From Methanobacteriaceae archaeon (GTDB lineage: Archaea; Methanobacteriota; Methanobacteria; Methanobacteriales; Methanobacteriaceae), in contig JAUXXK010000062.1 in assembly GCA_030681145.1 (NCBI GenBank), forward strand, positions 1-9,025: a stretch of 9,025 nt of DNA. Reading direction: 5' to 3'. The position numbers and the translations under genes were made by a program. A model generated the notes under the pieces. That model made no database searches and was not told where the DNA came from. It saw only the letters and a program-made list of their open reading frames with translations. Each line of letters opens with the position of its first letter. The stretch's first letter is position 1. Of the stretch, positions 1 through 6,073 are shown piece by piece.

Positions 1-1538
1 TCAGATAGTTCTACTTCCAGTATTCTTTTAGGTATATCAATTTTTATAATATCTCCGTCTTGAATGGCTGCAAGAGGCCCGTTTTCCATAGCTTCTGGAG
101 ATACATGGCCAATACACGGACCACGAGTCCCTCCTGAAAATCTACCGTCAGTTATAAGGGCTACTGACTCAATTTCCATTCCAACAATAGCAGAAGTTGG
201 ATTTAACATTTCTCTCATCCCTGGACCTCCTTTGGGACCTTCATAGCGAATTACTATAACGTCTCCTTTTTTAATTTCGTTATTGAATATGGCTGCAACA
301 CATTCATCTTCGCCATTAAATACTCTAGCAGGACCTTTATGCACCATCATATTCTTATCAACTGCACCTTGTTTCACTACAGACCCATTTGGTGCTAAAT
401 TACCATTTAAAATAGCTATTCCACCTTCTGAATGAACTGGTTTCTCTAGAGTTCTGATAACTCGATGGTCATTAACTTCTACATTTTCCAGATTTTTTTC
501 GATGGTTAACCCATTACAAGTAATATTTTTAGTATTGATTTTACTTTCCAGAGTTTTTAATACTGCAGGAATGCCTCCTGCACGATCTAGATCAATCATC
601 ATATGCTCTCCTGCAGGGGATATTGAAGCGATATGTGGAATTTCCTTACTCATTTTATCAAAAAGATCCAGATCTACATTAACCCCATGATCTTCTAGTT
701 CACTAGCAATAGCGGGAATATGTAATGTGGTGTTACTGGAACCGCCTAAAGCAAGATCCACTGCTACAGCGGTTTTGAACGCATCTTGAGTCATTATTTG
801 TGATGGTTTAAGTTGCTCTTTTATCATACCTACTATTCTGGAACCTGATAATCTTGCTATGTGCATTTTTTTAGAGTCAACTGCGTGAGCAGTTGCACAA
901 CCCGGTAAACTCATTCCTAATGCTTCGGTAAGACATGCCATTGTATTAGCTGTGAATAGGCCTGCACATGAACCTGCTCCGGGACATGCACATCTTTCAA
1001 GCTCATTTAATTCTTCTTCAGTCATTTTACCCGAAGTTACTGCACCAACACCTTCATAAACATTTATGAGATCAACTGACTTTCCCTGAAATTTTCCAGG
1101 AAGCATAGGTCCTCCAGTTACCACAATTGATGGTATGTCTAGTCGAGCAGCGGCCATTAACATCCCTGGAACCACTTTATCACAAGTGGGCATCAACACT
1201 AACCCATCAAGGCTGTGAGCCTGAGCCATACTTTCTACTGTGTCTGCTATTATCTCTCTTGAGGCAAGAGAATAACGCATTCCATCGTGATTCATTGCGA
1301 TTCCGTCACAAATGGCCATGGTATTAAATTCGAAAGGCACTCCTCCTGCCTGACCTATCCCTATTTTAACGGTTTCTGCTAGCTCTCTTAGATGTATATG
1401 GCCTGGTACAATATCTGTATAACTGTTGGCAATGCCTATAAAAGGTTTATCAAAGTCATTGTCAGTTAAGCCACAAGCCCTGAGCAATGAGCGGTGAGGA
1501 GCTCTCTGTATGCCTTTTTTTATGTTATCACTTCTCAT
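1..1538 (-). CDS. ilvD: Dihydroxy-acid dehydratase, 3' end missing (window edge)
   Basis: The enzyme dehydrates 2,3-dihydroxy-isovalerate and 2,3-dihydroxy-3-methylvalerate to their 2-oxo acids, the third step of valine and isoleucine synthesis; 2-oxoisovalerate also feeds coenzyme A synthesis. I translated the minus strand from the ATG at 1538 (MRSDNIKKGIQRAPHRSLLR) and it stays open for 512 codons to the edge. Archaeal IlvD has about 550 residues, so about 40 C-terminal residues lie outside. Landmarks are SYTDIVPGHIHL (40-50), FNTMAICDGIAMNHDGM (71-87), PTCDKVVPGM with cluster Cys119, CPGAGSCAGLFTANTM with cluster Cys191, GGSSNTTLHIPAIA (265-278), and late in the protein GPKGGPGMREML and TDGRFSGGTRGPCIGHVSPEA. 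The NPCN cysteine of plant-type [2Fe-2S] enzymes is replaced by the E. coli-like VPGH segment, which suggests the oxygen-labile [4Fe-4S] type. A GGTGG ribosome-binding site (1543-1547) lies 4 nt before the ATG. Identification is secure; the cluster type is inference. Confidence 0.97.
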   Translation of the reverse strand, partial: MRSDNIKKGIQRAPHRSLLRACGLTDNDFDKPFIGIANSYTDIVPGHIHLRELAETVKIGIGQAGGVPFEFNTMAICDGIAMNHDGMRYSLASREIIADTVESMAQAHSLDGLVLMPTCDKVVPGMLMAAARLDIPSIVVTGGPMLPGKFQGKSVDLINVYEGVGAVTSGKMTEEELNELERCACPGAGSCAGLFTANTMACLTEALGMSLPGCATAHAVDSKKMHIARLSGSRIVGMIKEQLKPSQIMTQDAFKTAVAVDLALGGSSNTTLHIPAIASELEDHGVNVDLDLFDKMSKEIPHIASISPAGEHMMIDLDRAGGIPAVLKTLESKINTKNITCNGLTIEKNLENVEVNDHRVIRTLEKPVHSEGGIAILNGNLAPNGSVVKQGAVDKNMMVHKGPARVFNGEDECVAAIFNNEIKKGDVIVIRYEGPKGGPGMREMLNPTSAIVGMEIESVALITDGRFSGGTRGPCIGHVSPEAMENGPLAAIQDGDIIKIDIPKRILEVELS

Positions 1539-1602
1539 GAAACCACCATACTTTTTATTATTATATTATAATTTTAGATGAATATTATTTTATGTTTGAA
1601 AC

Positions 1603-1610
1603 TTATATAA
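1603..1610 (-). promoter_or_regulatory. Candidate TATA box for ilvD in the divergent spacer
   Basis: TTATATAA is a palindromic, near-consensus archaeal TATA element in the 79-bp spacer between ilvD and the membrane-protein gene. Read toward ilvD, a start about 25 nt downstream would fall near 1581 and give a leader of about 43 nt that includes the GGTGG site. Read toward the plus-strand gene it would place the transcription start after that gene's ATG at 1618, so it fits ilvD better. The assignment rests on spacing only. Confidence 0.4.
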
Positions 1611-1617
1611 ATTAAAT

Positions 1618-2859
1618 ATGGATACTTTACTGATTCTAAAGTTTGTTATCGCCTTAGCCATAGGGGCACTGGTGGGACTAGAAAGAGAAAGAAAACGCAA
1701 GGAAACAGAATTTGCAGGCATAAGGACGTTCATTTTCATTGCTCTTTTAGGTATATTATCTGGATATTTATCTCAACCATTCCCATATTTCTTTTTAATA
1801 GCTTTTGCAGGCCTTTCCCTCCTGGTAGGTTTAAGTTACTGGGTTATTACACGTGATAATGGTGATGTTGGTCTTACAACTGAATTAGCAGCTCTTTTAA
1901 CATTTTCACTGGGTTTGATGTGCTACTGGGGTGAAGGATATAAAATTGCACCCATACTGGCCATCATAATTACTACTTTTTTGGCTTTAAAACCAGTTCT
2001 TCACACTTTGGCCCGAAAAATAAGTCAAAAAGAGATGACCAGTACTTTAAAGTTTTTAATCATAGCATTTGTAATTCTACCTCTTTTACCAAATGAGACT
2101 ATGGGGCCATGGGAAGTATTTAATCCTTACCAAGTATGGCTTATGGTGGTATTTATTTCTGGAATTAGTTATATAGGCTACATTTTAATGCGCTTTGTAG
2201 GTCCAGAACGGGGACTAGGATTAACAGGTGTTCTGGGCGGTCTTGTATCTAGCACGGCTGTAGTAACTGCTATGGCTGTTAGGGTAAAGGAATCAGAATT
2301 TTTAATGAAGGCTGCCGTTTTTGCAACCGTGGTGGCCAGTTCCATGATGTTTTTAAGAGTATTTTTTGAGGTCTTAGTAATTAATCCCTCCTTAATACCT
2401 CTTCTCGCACCCCCTATGGTTATTATGGGTGCTTTAGGAATTTTACTTGGAGTGTTAGTTTGGAGAAGTTCTATGGTAAAAGAAATGGATTCAAAAGTAA
2501 GACTGGAAAATCCATTTTCATTAAAACCAGCTATGATATTTGGGGTATTGTTTGTTGCCGTTATTTTTATAAGTAACCTGGCAAACATTTATTTTGGAAG
2601 CAGAGGAGTGTATATTGCAAGCATAATTTCAGGGGTGGCAGATGTGGATGCTATCACGATCAGCATGGCATTATTGGCTCAAAATGGTACAATATCTCCT
2701 GTTACTGCTGTTACGGCCATTACTCTGGCAAGTATTTCGAATACAATAGTTAAATTCGGAATTGCATTATTTTTAGGAACTAGGAGTTTTGGAAAAAATG
2801 TAGGTATAATATTTGCTATTATTATTTTTGCAGGATTAATAACAATTTTTCTCATTTAA
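1618..2859 (+). CDS. MgtC/SapB-type and DUF4010 integral membrane protein
   Basis: This is a 413-residue, very hydrophobic protein of the cytoplasmic membrane with roughly a dozen predicted membrane segments. The N-terminal part (about 5-130) has the MgtC/SapB signature: a first helix ending ALAIGALVGLERER (12-25), followed by EFAGIRTFIFIALLGILSG (31-49). The C-terminal part (about 145-413) matches DUF4010, with GLTGVLGGLVSSTAVVTAMA (201-220), a cytoplasmic ENPFSLKPA stretch (297-305) and ISGVADVDAITISMA (337-351). The transported or sensed ligand of this two-part family is not established; MgtC itself is linked to magnesium limitation and ATP-synthase control in bacteria, which should not be carried over without evidence. 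The ATG at 1618 is chosen because the first helix of the MgtC motif starts almost at once. No clear ribosome-binding site precedes it, so the transcript may be leaderless. The gene is alone on its strand, divergent from ilvD and convergent with the cupin. Confidence 0.9.
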   Translation: MDTLLILKFVIALAIGALVGLERERKRKETEFAGIRTFIFIALLGILSGYLSQPFPYFFLIAFAGLSLLVGLSYWVITRDNGDVGLTTELAALLTFSLGLMCYWGEGYKIAPILAIIITTFLALKPVLHTLARKISQKEMTSTLKFLIIAFVILPLLPNETMGPWEVFNPYQVWLMVVFISGISYIGYILMRFVGPERGLGLTGVLGGLVSSTAVVTAMAVRVKESEFLMKAAVFATVVASSMMFLRVFFEVLVINPSLIPLLAPPMVIMGALGILLGVLVWRSSMVKEMDSKVRLENPFSLKPAMIFGVLFVAVIFISNLANIYFGSRGVYIASIISGVADVDAITISMALLAQNGTISPVTAVTAITLASISNTIVKFGIALFLGTRSFGKNVGIIFAIIIFAGLITIFLI

Positions 2860-2931
2860 TTCCATCAATATTTAAAAAAATTATAAAATAAAAATATGTA
2901 AAAATGGATTAATAACCAAAAAATGAACTAA
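2860..2931 (-). terminator. AT-rich convergent spacer, probable termination zone for the cupin gene
   Basis: This 72-bp spacer separates two convergent stop codons. On the minus strand it reads as T-runs of 6 (2918-2923) and 7 (2874-2880) just after the cupin stop, the usual form of archaeal terminators. No convincing stem-loop is visible. T-runs on the plus strand are poor here, so the end of the membrane-protein transcript is unclear. Confidence 0.45.
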
Positions 2932-3255
2932 TTATGACCGTATCATGGTCAATATCATCTTGTATTTTTCCAACGCATGCAAGGCATGAGGCACATTGGC
3001 GGGCATTATGATCATTTCTCCTTTTCGGACGGTATTTTTTCCCCCACCAATAGTTATTAATGCAGTTCCATCAACAATCTGCACCATAGCATCAAAAGGA
3101 GCACTGTGTTCACTTAATCCTTCTCCTTTATCAAAAGCAAATATGGTCACCGTACCTGTTTCTTTCTTGACTATTTCTCTACTTACTACTGATCCTTCTT
3201 GATAGTTTATTAAATCTTCTATGGTAAGTGTTTTAGATTTTAAGTCTTCCTGCAT
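2932..3255 (-). CDS. Small single-domain cupin protein
   Basis: This 107-residue protein consists almost entirely of one cupin beta-barrel (about 35-105) with a short N-terminal extension. Cupin motif 1 is seen as GEGLSEHSAPFDAMVQIVDG (44-63): Gly44 and His50 fit, but the second His of the HxH pair is Ala52 and the usual Glu is replaced around Asp55. Motif 2 is MPANVPHALHA (84-94), with His90 in the usual place and His93 near it. From memory, the EHSAPFDA...MPANVPHAL pattern recurs in small bacterial and archaeal cupins of unknown function, so it is probably a real subfamily rather than decay. The substrate cannot be predicted, and metal binding with fewer ligands is uncertain. The start is firm: GGTGAT (3260-3265), a perfect match to the archaeal anti-Shine-Dalgarno sequence, lies 4 nt before the ATG. 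It follows hcp on the same strand, but a probable terminator and a 151-bp gap suggest its own promoter. Confidence 0.9.
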   Translation of the reverse strand: MQEDLKSKTLTIEDLINYQEGSVVSREIVKKETGTVTIFAFDKGEGLSEHSAPFDAMVQIVDGTALITIGGGKNTVRKGEMIIMPANVPHALHALEKYKMILTMIRS

Positions 3256-3259
3256 TTAA

Positions 3260-3316
3260 ATCACCATTCTAATGTTTATACTCCAGGCTAAATATTATTT
3301 TCTTTAAGTTTATATT
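3260..3316 (-). promoter_or_regulatory. Candidate promoter and ribosome-binding site of the cupin gene
   Basis: On the minus strand GGTGAT lies at 3265-3260. AATATAAAC (3316-3308) is a plausible TATA box, which would give a transcription start near 3285 and a leader of about 30 nt. A second option is the A-rich stretch leading into TAATATTT at about 3300-3291. The ribosome-binding site is clear; the TATA assignment is weak because the region is so AT-rich. Confidence 0.4.
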
Positions 3317-3380
3317 GAAAAATGAAATAGGTATTAGAAAAGAATGTTTTAGATGTAATTATGTTTAATTAAAAATTCTT

Positions 3381-3419
3381 AAAAAAATATTATTATGGAA
3401 TAATTATTATCCCATAATA
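3381..3419 (-). terminator. Hairpin plus T-run terminator overlapping the end of hcp
   Basis: On the minus strand TATTATGG (3419-3412) and CCATAATA (3398-3391) form a perfect 8-bp stem around a 13-nt loop, followed directly by ATATTTTTTT (3390-3381). The hcp stop codon TAA (3409-3407) lies in the loop. The form is that of a factor-independent terminator, with a weak AT-rich stem. Archaeal RNA polymerase mainly needs the T-run, so the stem may act instead in 3'-end stability. Confidence 0.6.
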
Positions 3420-4717
3420 GTTTTTATATCTTCTTCTGCATCTCCTATTGGCCTAAGATCAAAGTTTTCAACCAAAACATTTATAATATCATCATTGGCC
3501 CAACCAGGTAAAATAGGTCCAATGTACATTCCTTTGATATCTAGCGCCAGTAAACTCCAAAGAATAGCAGCTGCTTTTTGTTCCATCCAACTTAAGACGA
3601 TGGTTAAGGGTACTTCATTTAATCCTACACCAAATAGTTCGGTTAAAGCTACAGCAACATCTACTGCAACAATCGCATCATTGCACTGGCCTATATCTAT
3701 GAGTCTTGGCACACCTTCAATGTCTCCCAGATCCATTGCATTGAATCGGTATTTACCACAGGCCAAAGTTAAAACCACGGTTGCATCGGGCAGTTTTTCT
3801 ACAAATTCGGTGTAGTATTTGGCCTGGGCCAGTGGGGAGTCACATCCGCCTACTAATATGAATTGTTTGATTTTTCCAGATTCTACCAGTTCTTTAATTT
3901 TCGGAGCCAGTGAAAGGATGGTTGAAGCCCCAAATCCAGTAGTTAATGTGATTTCTTTTGGCTCTTCTTCCAGATCGCCCAATTCTAATGCTTTTTCTAT
4001 TACTGGGGTGAAATCATAATTTTGTATGTGCTGCACACCTGGAAGTTCTGCTACACCAACAGTGAACATTCTTTCTTTGTACTCGTCTTTTGGAATTAAA
4101 ACACAATTGGATGTTCCTACAACGGCCACAGGATACTTAGTAAAGGTCTGTTTTTGATCAAACCAAGCTCCTCCTAGTTGTCCCACTAAATGATTGTATT
4201 TTTTTAGTCCTGGATATCCGTGAGCTGGCAGTAATTCAGAGTGTGTATAAACGTTAATTCCTTTACCTTCAGTTTGTTTTAATAGTTCTTCTAAAGCTTT
4301 TAGACTGTGCCCAGTAGCAATTATACCTGGCCCTTTTATTGCTCCAACTGGTACTTCTACAGGAACTGGTTCTCCGTAAGACTCTATATGTGCCTTTTTT
4401 AGAAGTTGCATGGTTTTAATGTTCATGTTTCCTGCTTCTAAGGCCAGCTCTACAAATTTACTAGGGTCAAAGTTAACATTGGTAAGGGTAGAGTAGAAAC
4501 CTCGTTCTATAAATGCATCAACTTCTTCGTCAGTGTATCCCAGCTCTCTAGCATGGTAAAGGTATGCACTTATTCCTTTAATGGCGAACAAAAGGTTATC
4601 TTGCAATCTTGCAACGGTTGGTTCTTTTCCACATACGCCTCTAACAGTACACCCAGTTCCTCGTGCGGTCTGGGAGCATTGATAACAAAACATATCTAAT
4701 GCTTCTTTTTTCTCCAC
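3407..4717 (-). CDS. hcp: Hybrid cluster protein (hydroxylamine reductase), class III
   Basis: Hcp carries a cubane [4Fe-4S] cluster and the 4Fe-2S-2O hybrid cluster. It reduces hydroxylamine to ammonia in vitro and acts as a nitric oxide reductase or S-nitrosylase in bacteria, so a cytoplasmic nitrosative-stress role is likely. From the GTG at 4717 it has 436 residues; the usual anaerobe protein has about 550, and the shortfall in the N-terminal helical domain is the mark of class III. Cubane cysteines are C11, C14, C23 and C29 (CYQCSQTARGTGCTVRGVC). All eight hybrid-cluster ligands can be placed: H137, E161, C205, C292 (GGCDSP), C320 (ACGKYRFN), C345 (GQCND), E379 and K381 (WMEQKAAAIL). The GTG is chosen because AGGAGGAGAT sits at ideal distance and the cubane motif starts 10 residues later. 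An in-frame ATG at 4780 would add 21 residues. Rubredoxin lies directly upstream on the same strand and is a plausible electron donor. Confidence 0.95.
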   Translation of the reverse strand: MEKKEALDMFCYQCSQTARGTGCTVRGVCGKEPTVARLQDNLLFAIKGISAYLYHARELGYTDEEVDAFIERGFYSTLTNVNFDPSKFVELALEAGNMNIKTMQLLKKAHIESYGEPVPVEVPVGAIKGPGIIATGHSLKALEELLKQTEGKGINVYTHSELLPAHGYPGLKKYNHLVGQLGGAWFDQKQTFTKYPVAVVGTSNCVLIPKDEYKERMFTVGVAELPGVQHIQNYDFTPVIEKALELGDLEEEPKEITLTTGFGASTILSLAPKIKELVESGKIKQFILVGGCDSPLAQAKYYTEFVEKLPDATVVLTLACGKYRFNAMDLGDIEGVPRLIDIGQCNDAIVAVDVAVALTELFGVGLNEVPLTIVLSWMEQKAAAILWSLLALDIKGMYIGPILPGWANDDIINVLVENFDLRPIGDAEEDIKTIMG

Positions 4718-4720
4718 TTT

Positions 4721-4730
4721 ATCTCCTCCT
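4721..4730 (-). promoter_or_regulatory. Strong ribosome-binding site deciding the hcp start
   Basis: AGGAGGAGAT on the minus strand places GGAGG 7 nt before GTG at 4717. It is one of the strongest ribosome-binding sites in the window, and its position inside the longer reading frame from ATG 4780 argues for the internal GTG start. The upstream ATG has only a shorter GGAG 8 nt before it. Confidence 0.75.
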
Positions 4731-4797
4731 TTAATACTTTCAGGTTTGTTAAAACTACGAATGGTATCTATAAATCCCATTATAATTTCTCCGAATA

Positions 4798-4805
4798 TTA
4801 TATTT
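4798..4805 (-). promoter_or_regulatory. Candidate TATA box for an hcp-specific transcript
   Basis: AAATATAA on the minus strand, between rubredoxin and hcp, would place a transcription start near 4775. That is just after the ATG at 4780 and about 60 nt before the GTG at 4717, so it agrees with the GTG start. If real, hcp can be made both with rubredoxin and alone. It is one of several AT-rich candidates. Confidence 0.35.
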
Positions 4806-4824
4806 TTTAATTATAATTCCACAA

Positions 4825-4980
4825 TTAAATGGCCTCAAATTGATCCTTACCCACAAAACAAAGGGGACATACCCAATCATCAGGCAAATCTTCAAAGGAA
4901 GTTCCAGCTTCAATTCCATTGTCGGGATCACCATTTTGGGGATCGTATATGTATTCACAAACTATACATTTGTACTTCAT
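4825..4980 (-). CDS. Rubredoxin, 51 residues
   Basis: Rubredoxin is a small cytoplasmic one-electron carrier with a single iron held by four cysteines. The minus-strand frame from the ATG at 4980 gives 51 residues, the normal family length, beginning MKYKCIVCEYIYDP and ending VGKDQFEAI. The iron ligands are C5 and C8 (CIVC) and C38 and C41 (CPLC). Other hallmarks are the aromatic and acidic run GTSFEDLPDDWVCPLC (26-41) and GKDQFE (44-49). The residue after the second CxxC is Phe42 where Gly is more common, a mild deviation. AGGAG (4995-4991) lies 10 nt before the ATG. Only 107 bp separate its stop from the hcp GTG on the same strand, so co-transcription is likely. In anaerobes rubredoxin donates electrons to oxygen- and NO-detoxifying enzymes; pairing with Hcp here is inferred from position. 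Confidence 0.96.
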   Translation of the reverse strand: MKYKCIVCEYIYDPQNGDPDNGIEAGTSFEDLPDDWVCPLCFVGKDQFEAI

Positions 4981-5012
4981 TTTTATAAGTCTCCTGATTT
5001 TTGCTGTATATT

Positions 5013-5043
5013 AAAAACTAGTAGCAAAGTATAAATAGTTTTT
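5013..5043. repeat. Perfect 8-bp inverted repeat in the rubredoxin/TrmB control region, candidate operator
   Basis: AAAAACTA (5013-5020) and TAGTTTTT (5036-5043) are perfect inverted arms 15 bp apart (23 bp centre to centre, about two helical turns). The right arm overlaps the TATA element at 5030-5037. The arms also flank the region from which rubredoxin would be transcribed in the other direction. This geometry fits a dimeric helix-turn-helix regulator, and the TrmB-family protein encoded next to it is the obvious candidate. Confidence 0.45.
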
Positions 5044-5065
5044 GTCACTAAAGGAATATAAAATA
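5030..5065 (+). promoter_or_regulatory. Candidate TATA boxes for the TrmB-family gene; one may also serve rubredoxin
   Basis: TATAAATA (5030-5037), preceded by the purine-rich GCAAAG, predicts a start near 5060. TATAAAATA (5057-5065), preceded by AAAGGAA, predicts a start near 5087. Both lie downstream of TTG 5042 and upstream of TTG 5126, so both support the later start. Read on the minus strand the first element is TATTTATA and would start rubredoxin near 5008, leaving a leader of about 28 nt that contains its ribosome-binding site. Which element is used cannot be settled from sequence alone. Confidence 0.45.
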
Positions 5066-5125
5066 AAACAAATACAATTAATTATTCATCGAATTTATTT
5101 CAAAAATATTTCTAGGGTTGATAAA

Positions 5126-5929
5126 TTGTCAATAGATCAAAAAACATGGAAATCACTAAAAATAATGGGTTTAACAGATTATGAAGCCACAACTTATCTT
5201 GCACTTACTTCAATGATAAATGGAACTGCTACGGAAATCAGTATGGCTTCTAAAGTTCCTCGATCTAGAATTTATGAGATTTTAAAAGGAATGGCTTTGA
5301 AAGGATTCGTGGAAATTGAAAGGGGGAGGCCTTTAAAATATAATGTTGTTCCTCCTGCAGAAGTTTTTCATAGAAATAAACAGAAAATAATTGAAGAACT
5401 TGAAGATGCAGAATTAGAACTCACGAGCACATATGAAAGCAAAATTTCACAATTACCCGCACCTATATGGCTTATACATGGCCCTGAAAAAATAATTAAA
5501 AAAGAAATGGAAATTATCACCCGAGCTAAGCTATACATTAATATTCGAGCGGGTTTCATGCTTGAAGGGGAATTTGAACTTCTTAAAGAAAAAATTAACC
5601 AAGCTTCTCGAAAAGGGGTAAAAACGAGGATCATGGCAGCACAGCATATGTTTATTGATAATAAAAAGATTGACATGGTTAGTGAATTAAAAGAAATTAA
5701 TGCGGAAGTAAGAAGTCATCAGATGCCTTTTGTTAAGATGATTGTAAGAGACGGCATTGAAATGATGCTGATATTTTCCAAGTTTTCAGGAAAAGAAAAA
5801 AAGGTAATTGCTCAGAGTGCTATTGGCGTATGGAACCAGTACCCGGAAATAGCACAAAATTATGCTAATGTTTTTGATACTGCTTGGGAAAATAAAATGT
5901 CTAAAAACACAAATAAATCCATTAATTAA
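5126..5929 (+). CDS. TrmB-family transcriptional regulator
   Basis: This is a DNA-binding regulator of the archaeal TrmB family. From TTG 5126 it has 267 residues. The winged helix-turn-helix spans about 10-75: LKIMGLTDYEATTYLAL (11-27), then the recognition region SKVPRSRIYEILKGMALKGFVEIERGRP (42-69), typical of the family. A charged helix rich in Glu and Lys (about 84-107) is likely the dimerising coiled coil. Residues 113-255 form a phospholipase D-like effector domain (WLIHGPEKI, INIRAGFM, GVKTRIM, VKMIVRDGIEMMLIFS, GVWNQYPEIAQNYANVFDTAW). The effector is unknown, and the sugar-binding role of TrmB itself should not be assumed. TTG 5042 would add 28 residues, but they are not domain-like and lie upstream of the predicted transcription starts; AGGGTTGAT precedes TTG 5126. 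Divergence from rubredoxin and hcp suggests it controls them and itself. The family call is firm; start and target are inferred. Confidence 0.88.
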   Translation: MSIDQKTWKSLKIMGLTDYEATTYLALTSMINGTATEISMASKVPRSRIYEILKGMALKGFVEIERGRPLKYNVVPPAEVFHRNKQKIIEELEDAELELTSTYESKISQLPAPIWLIHGPEKIIKKEMEIITRAKLYINIRAGFMLEGEFELLKEKINQASRKGVKTRIMAAQHMFIDNKKIDMVSELKEINAEVRSHQMPFVKMIVRDGIEMMLIFSKFSGKEKKVIAQSAIGVWNQYPEIAQNYANVFDTAWENKMSKNTNKSIN

Positions 5930-5931
5930 CT

Positions 5932-5963
5932 CTTTTTTATAGCATTAAATTTATTTTTTTTTT
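5932..5963 (+). terminator. T-run terminator after the TrmB-family gene
   Basis: Two T-runs, 6 T at 5933-5938 and 10 T at 5954-5963, lie 3 and 24 nt after the stop codon. There is no stem of note, as expected for oligo-T termination by archaeal RNA polymerase. Confidence 0.55.
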
Positions 5964-5980
5964 AAGTGGACTAGGTAATC

Positions 5981-5990
5981 TTATATAATA
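5981..5990 (+). promoter_or_regulatory. Candidate TATA box of thrS
   Basis: TTATATAATA sits just after the upstream terminator. It predicts a transcription start near 6010 and a leader of about 60 nt holding the palindrome at 6047-6062. A second option, TTTATATTA at about 6022-6030, would give a leader of about 20 nt. Confidence 0.35.
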
Positions 5991-6046
5991 ATATCACAGA
6001 TTTTAATTATATTAGACAATTTTTATATTATTCTAGAGAAAAGTTA

Positions 6047-6070
6047 CTCCTCTTAAAAGGAGAAGGTGAT
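6047..6070 (+). promoter_or_regulatory. thrS leader: near-palindrome and ribosome-binding site
   Basis: CTCCT (6047-6051) and AGGAG (6058-6062) are perfect inverted arms around a 6-nt loop. They are followed at once by AGGTGAT (6064-6070), a full match to the archaeal anti-Shine-Dalgarno sequence 3 nt before the thrS ATG. The AGGAG arm is itself Shine-Dalgarno-like, so a hairpin would mask one of two ribosome contacts. Sites this strong are common for aminoacyl-tRNA synthetases; the regulatory reading of the stem is speculative. Confidence 0.5.
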
Positions 6071-6073
6071 TAA

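Noticed and set aside
1127..1327. Plus-strand open frame opposite ilvD
   Set aside because: It lies fully antisense to well-conserved ilvD codons, has no ribosome-binding site and its translation has no domain character. The same holds for the other plus-strand frames between 64 and 690.
2178..2588. 136-codon minus-strand frame opposite the MgtC/DUF4010 gene
   Set aside because: It is a shadow of a confidently identified membrane protein. The long frame results from codon bias on the other strand.
4746..5034. Plus- and minus-strand frames of 60-80 codons overlapping rubredoxin and the hcp leader
   Set aside because: They run antisense to, or out of frame with, the rubredoxin gene, whose cysteine motifs make it the real gene in this stretch.
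5981..6032. AATAATAT/ATATTATT inverted repeat upstream of thrS
   Set aside because: The arms contain only A and T within a nearly pure AT stretch, so the match is expected by chance.
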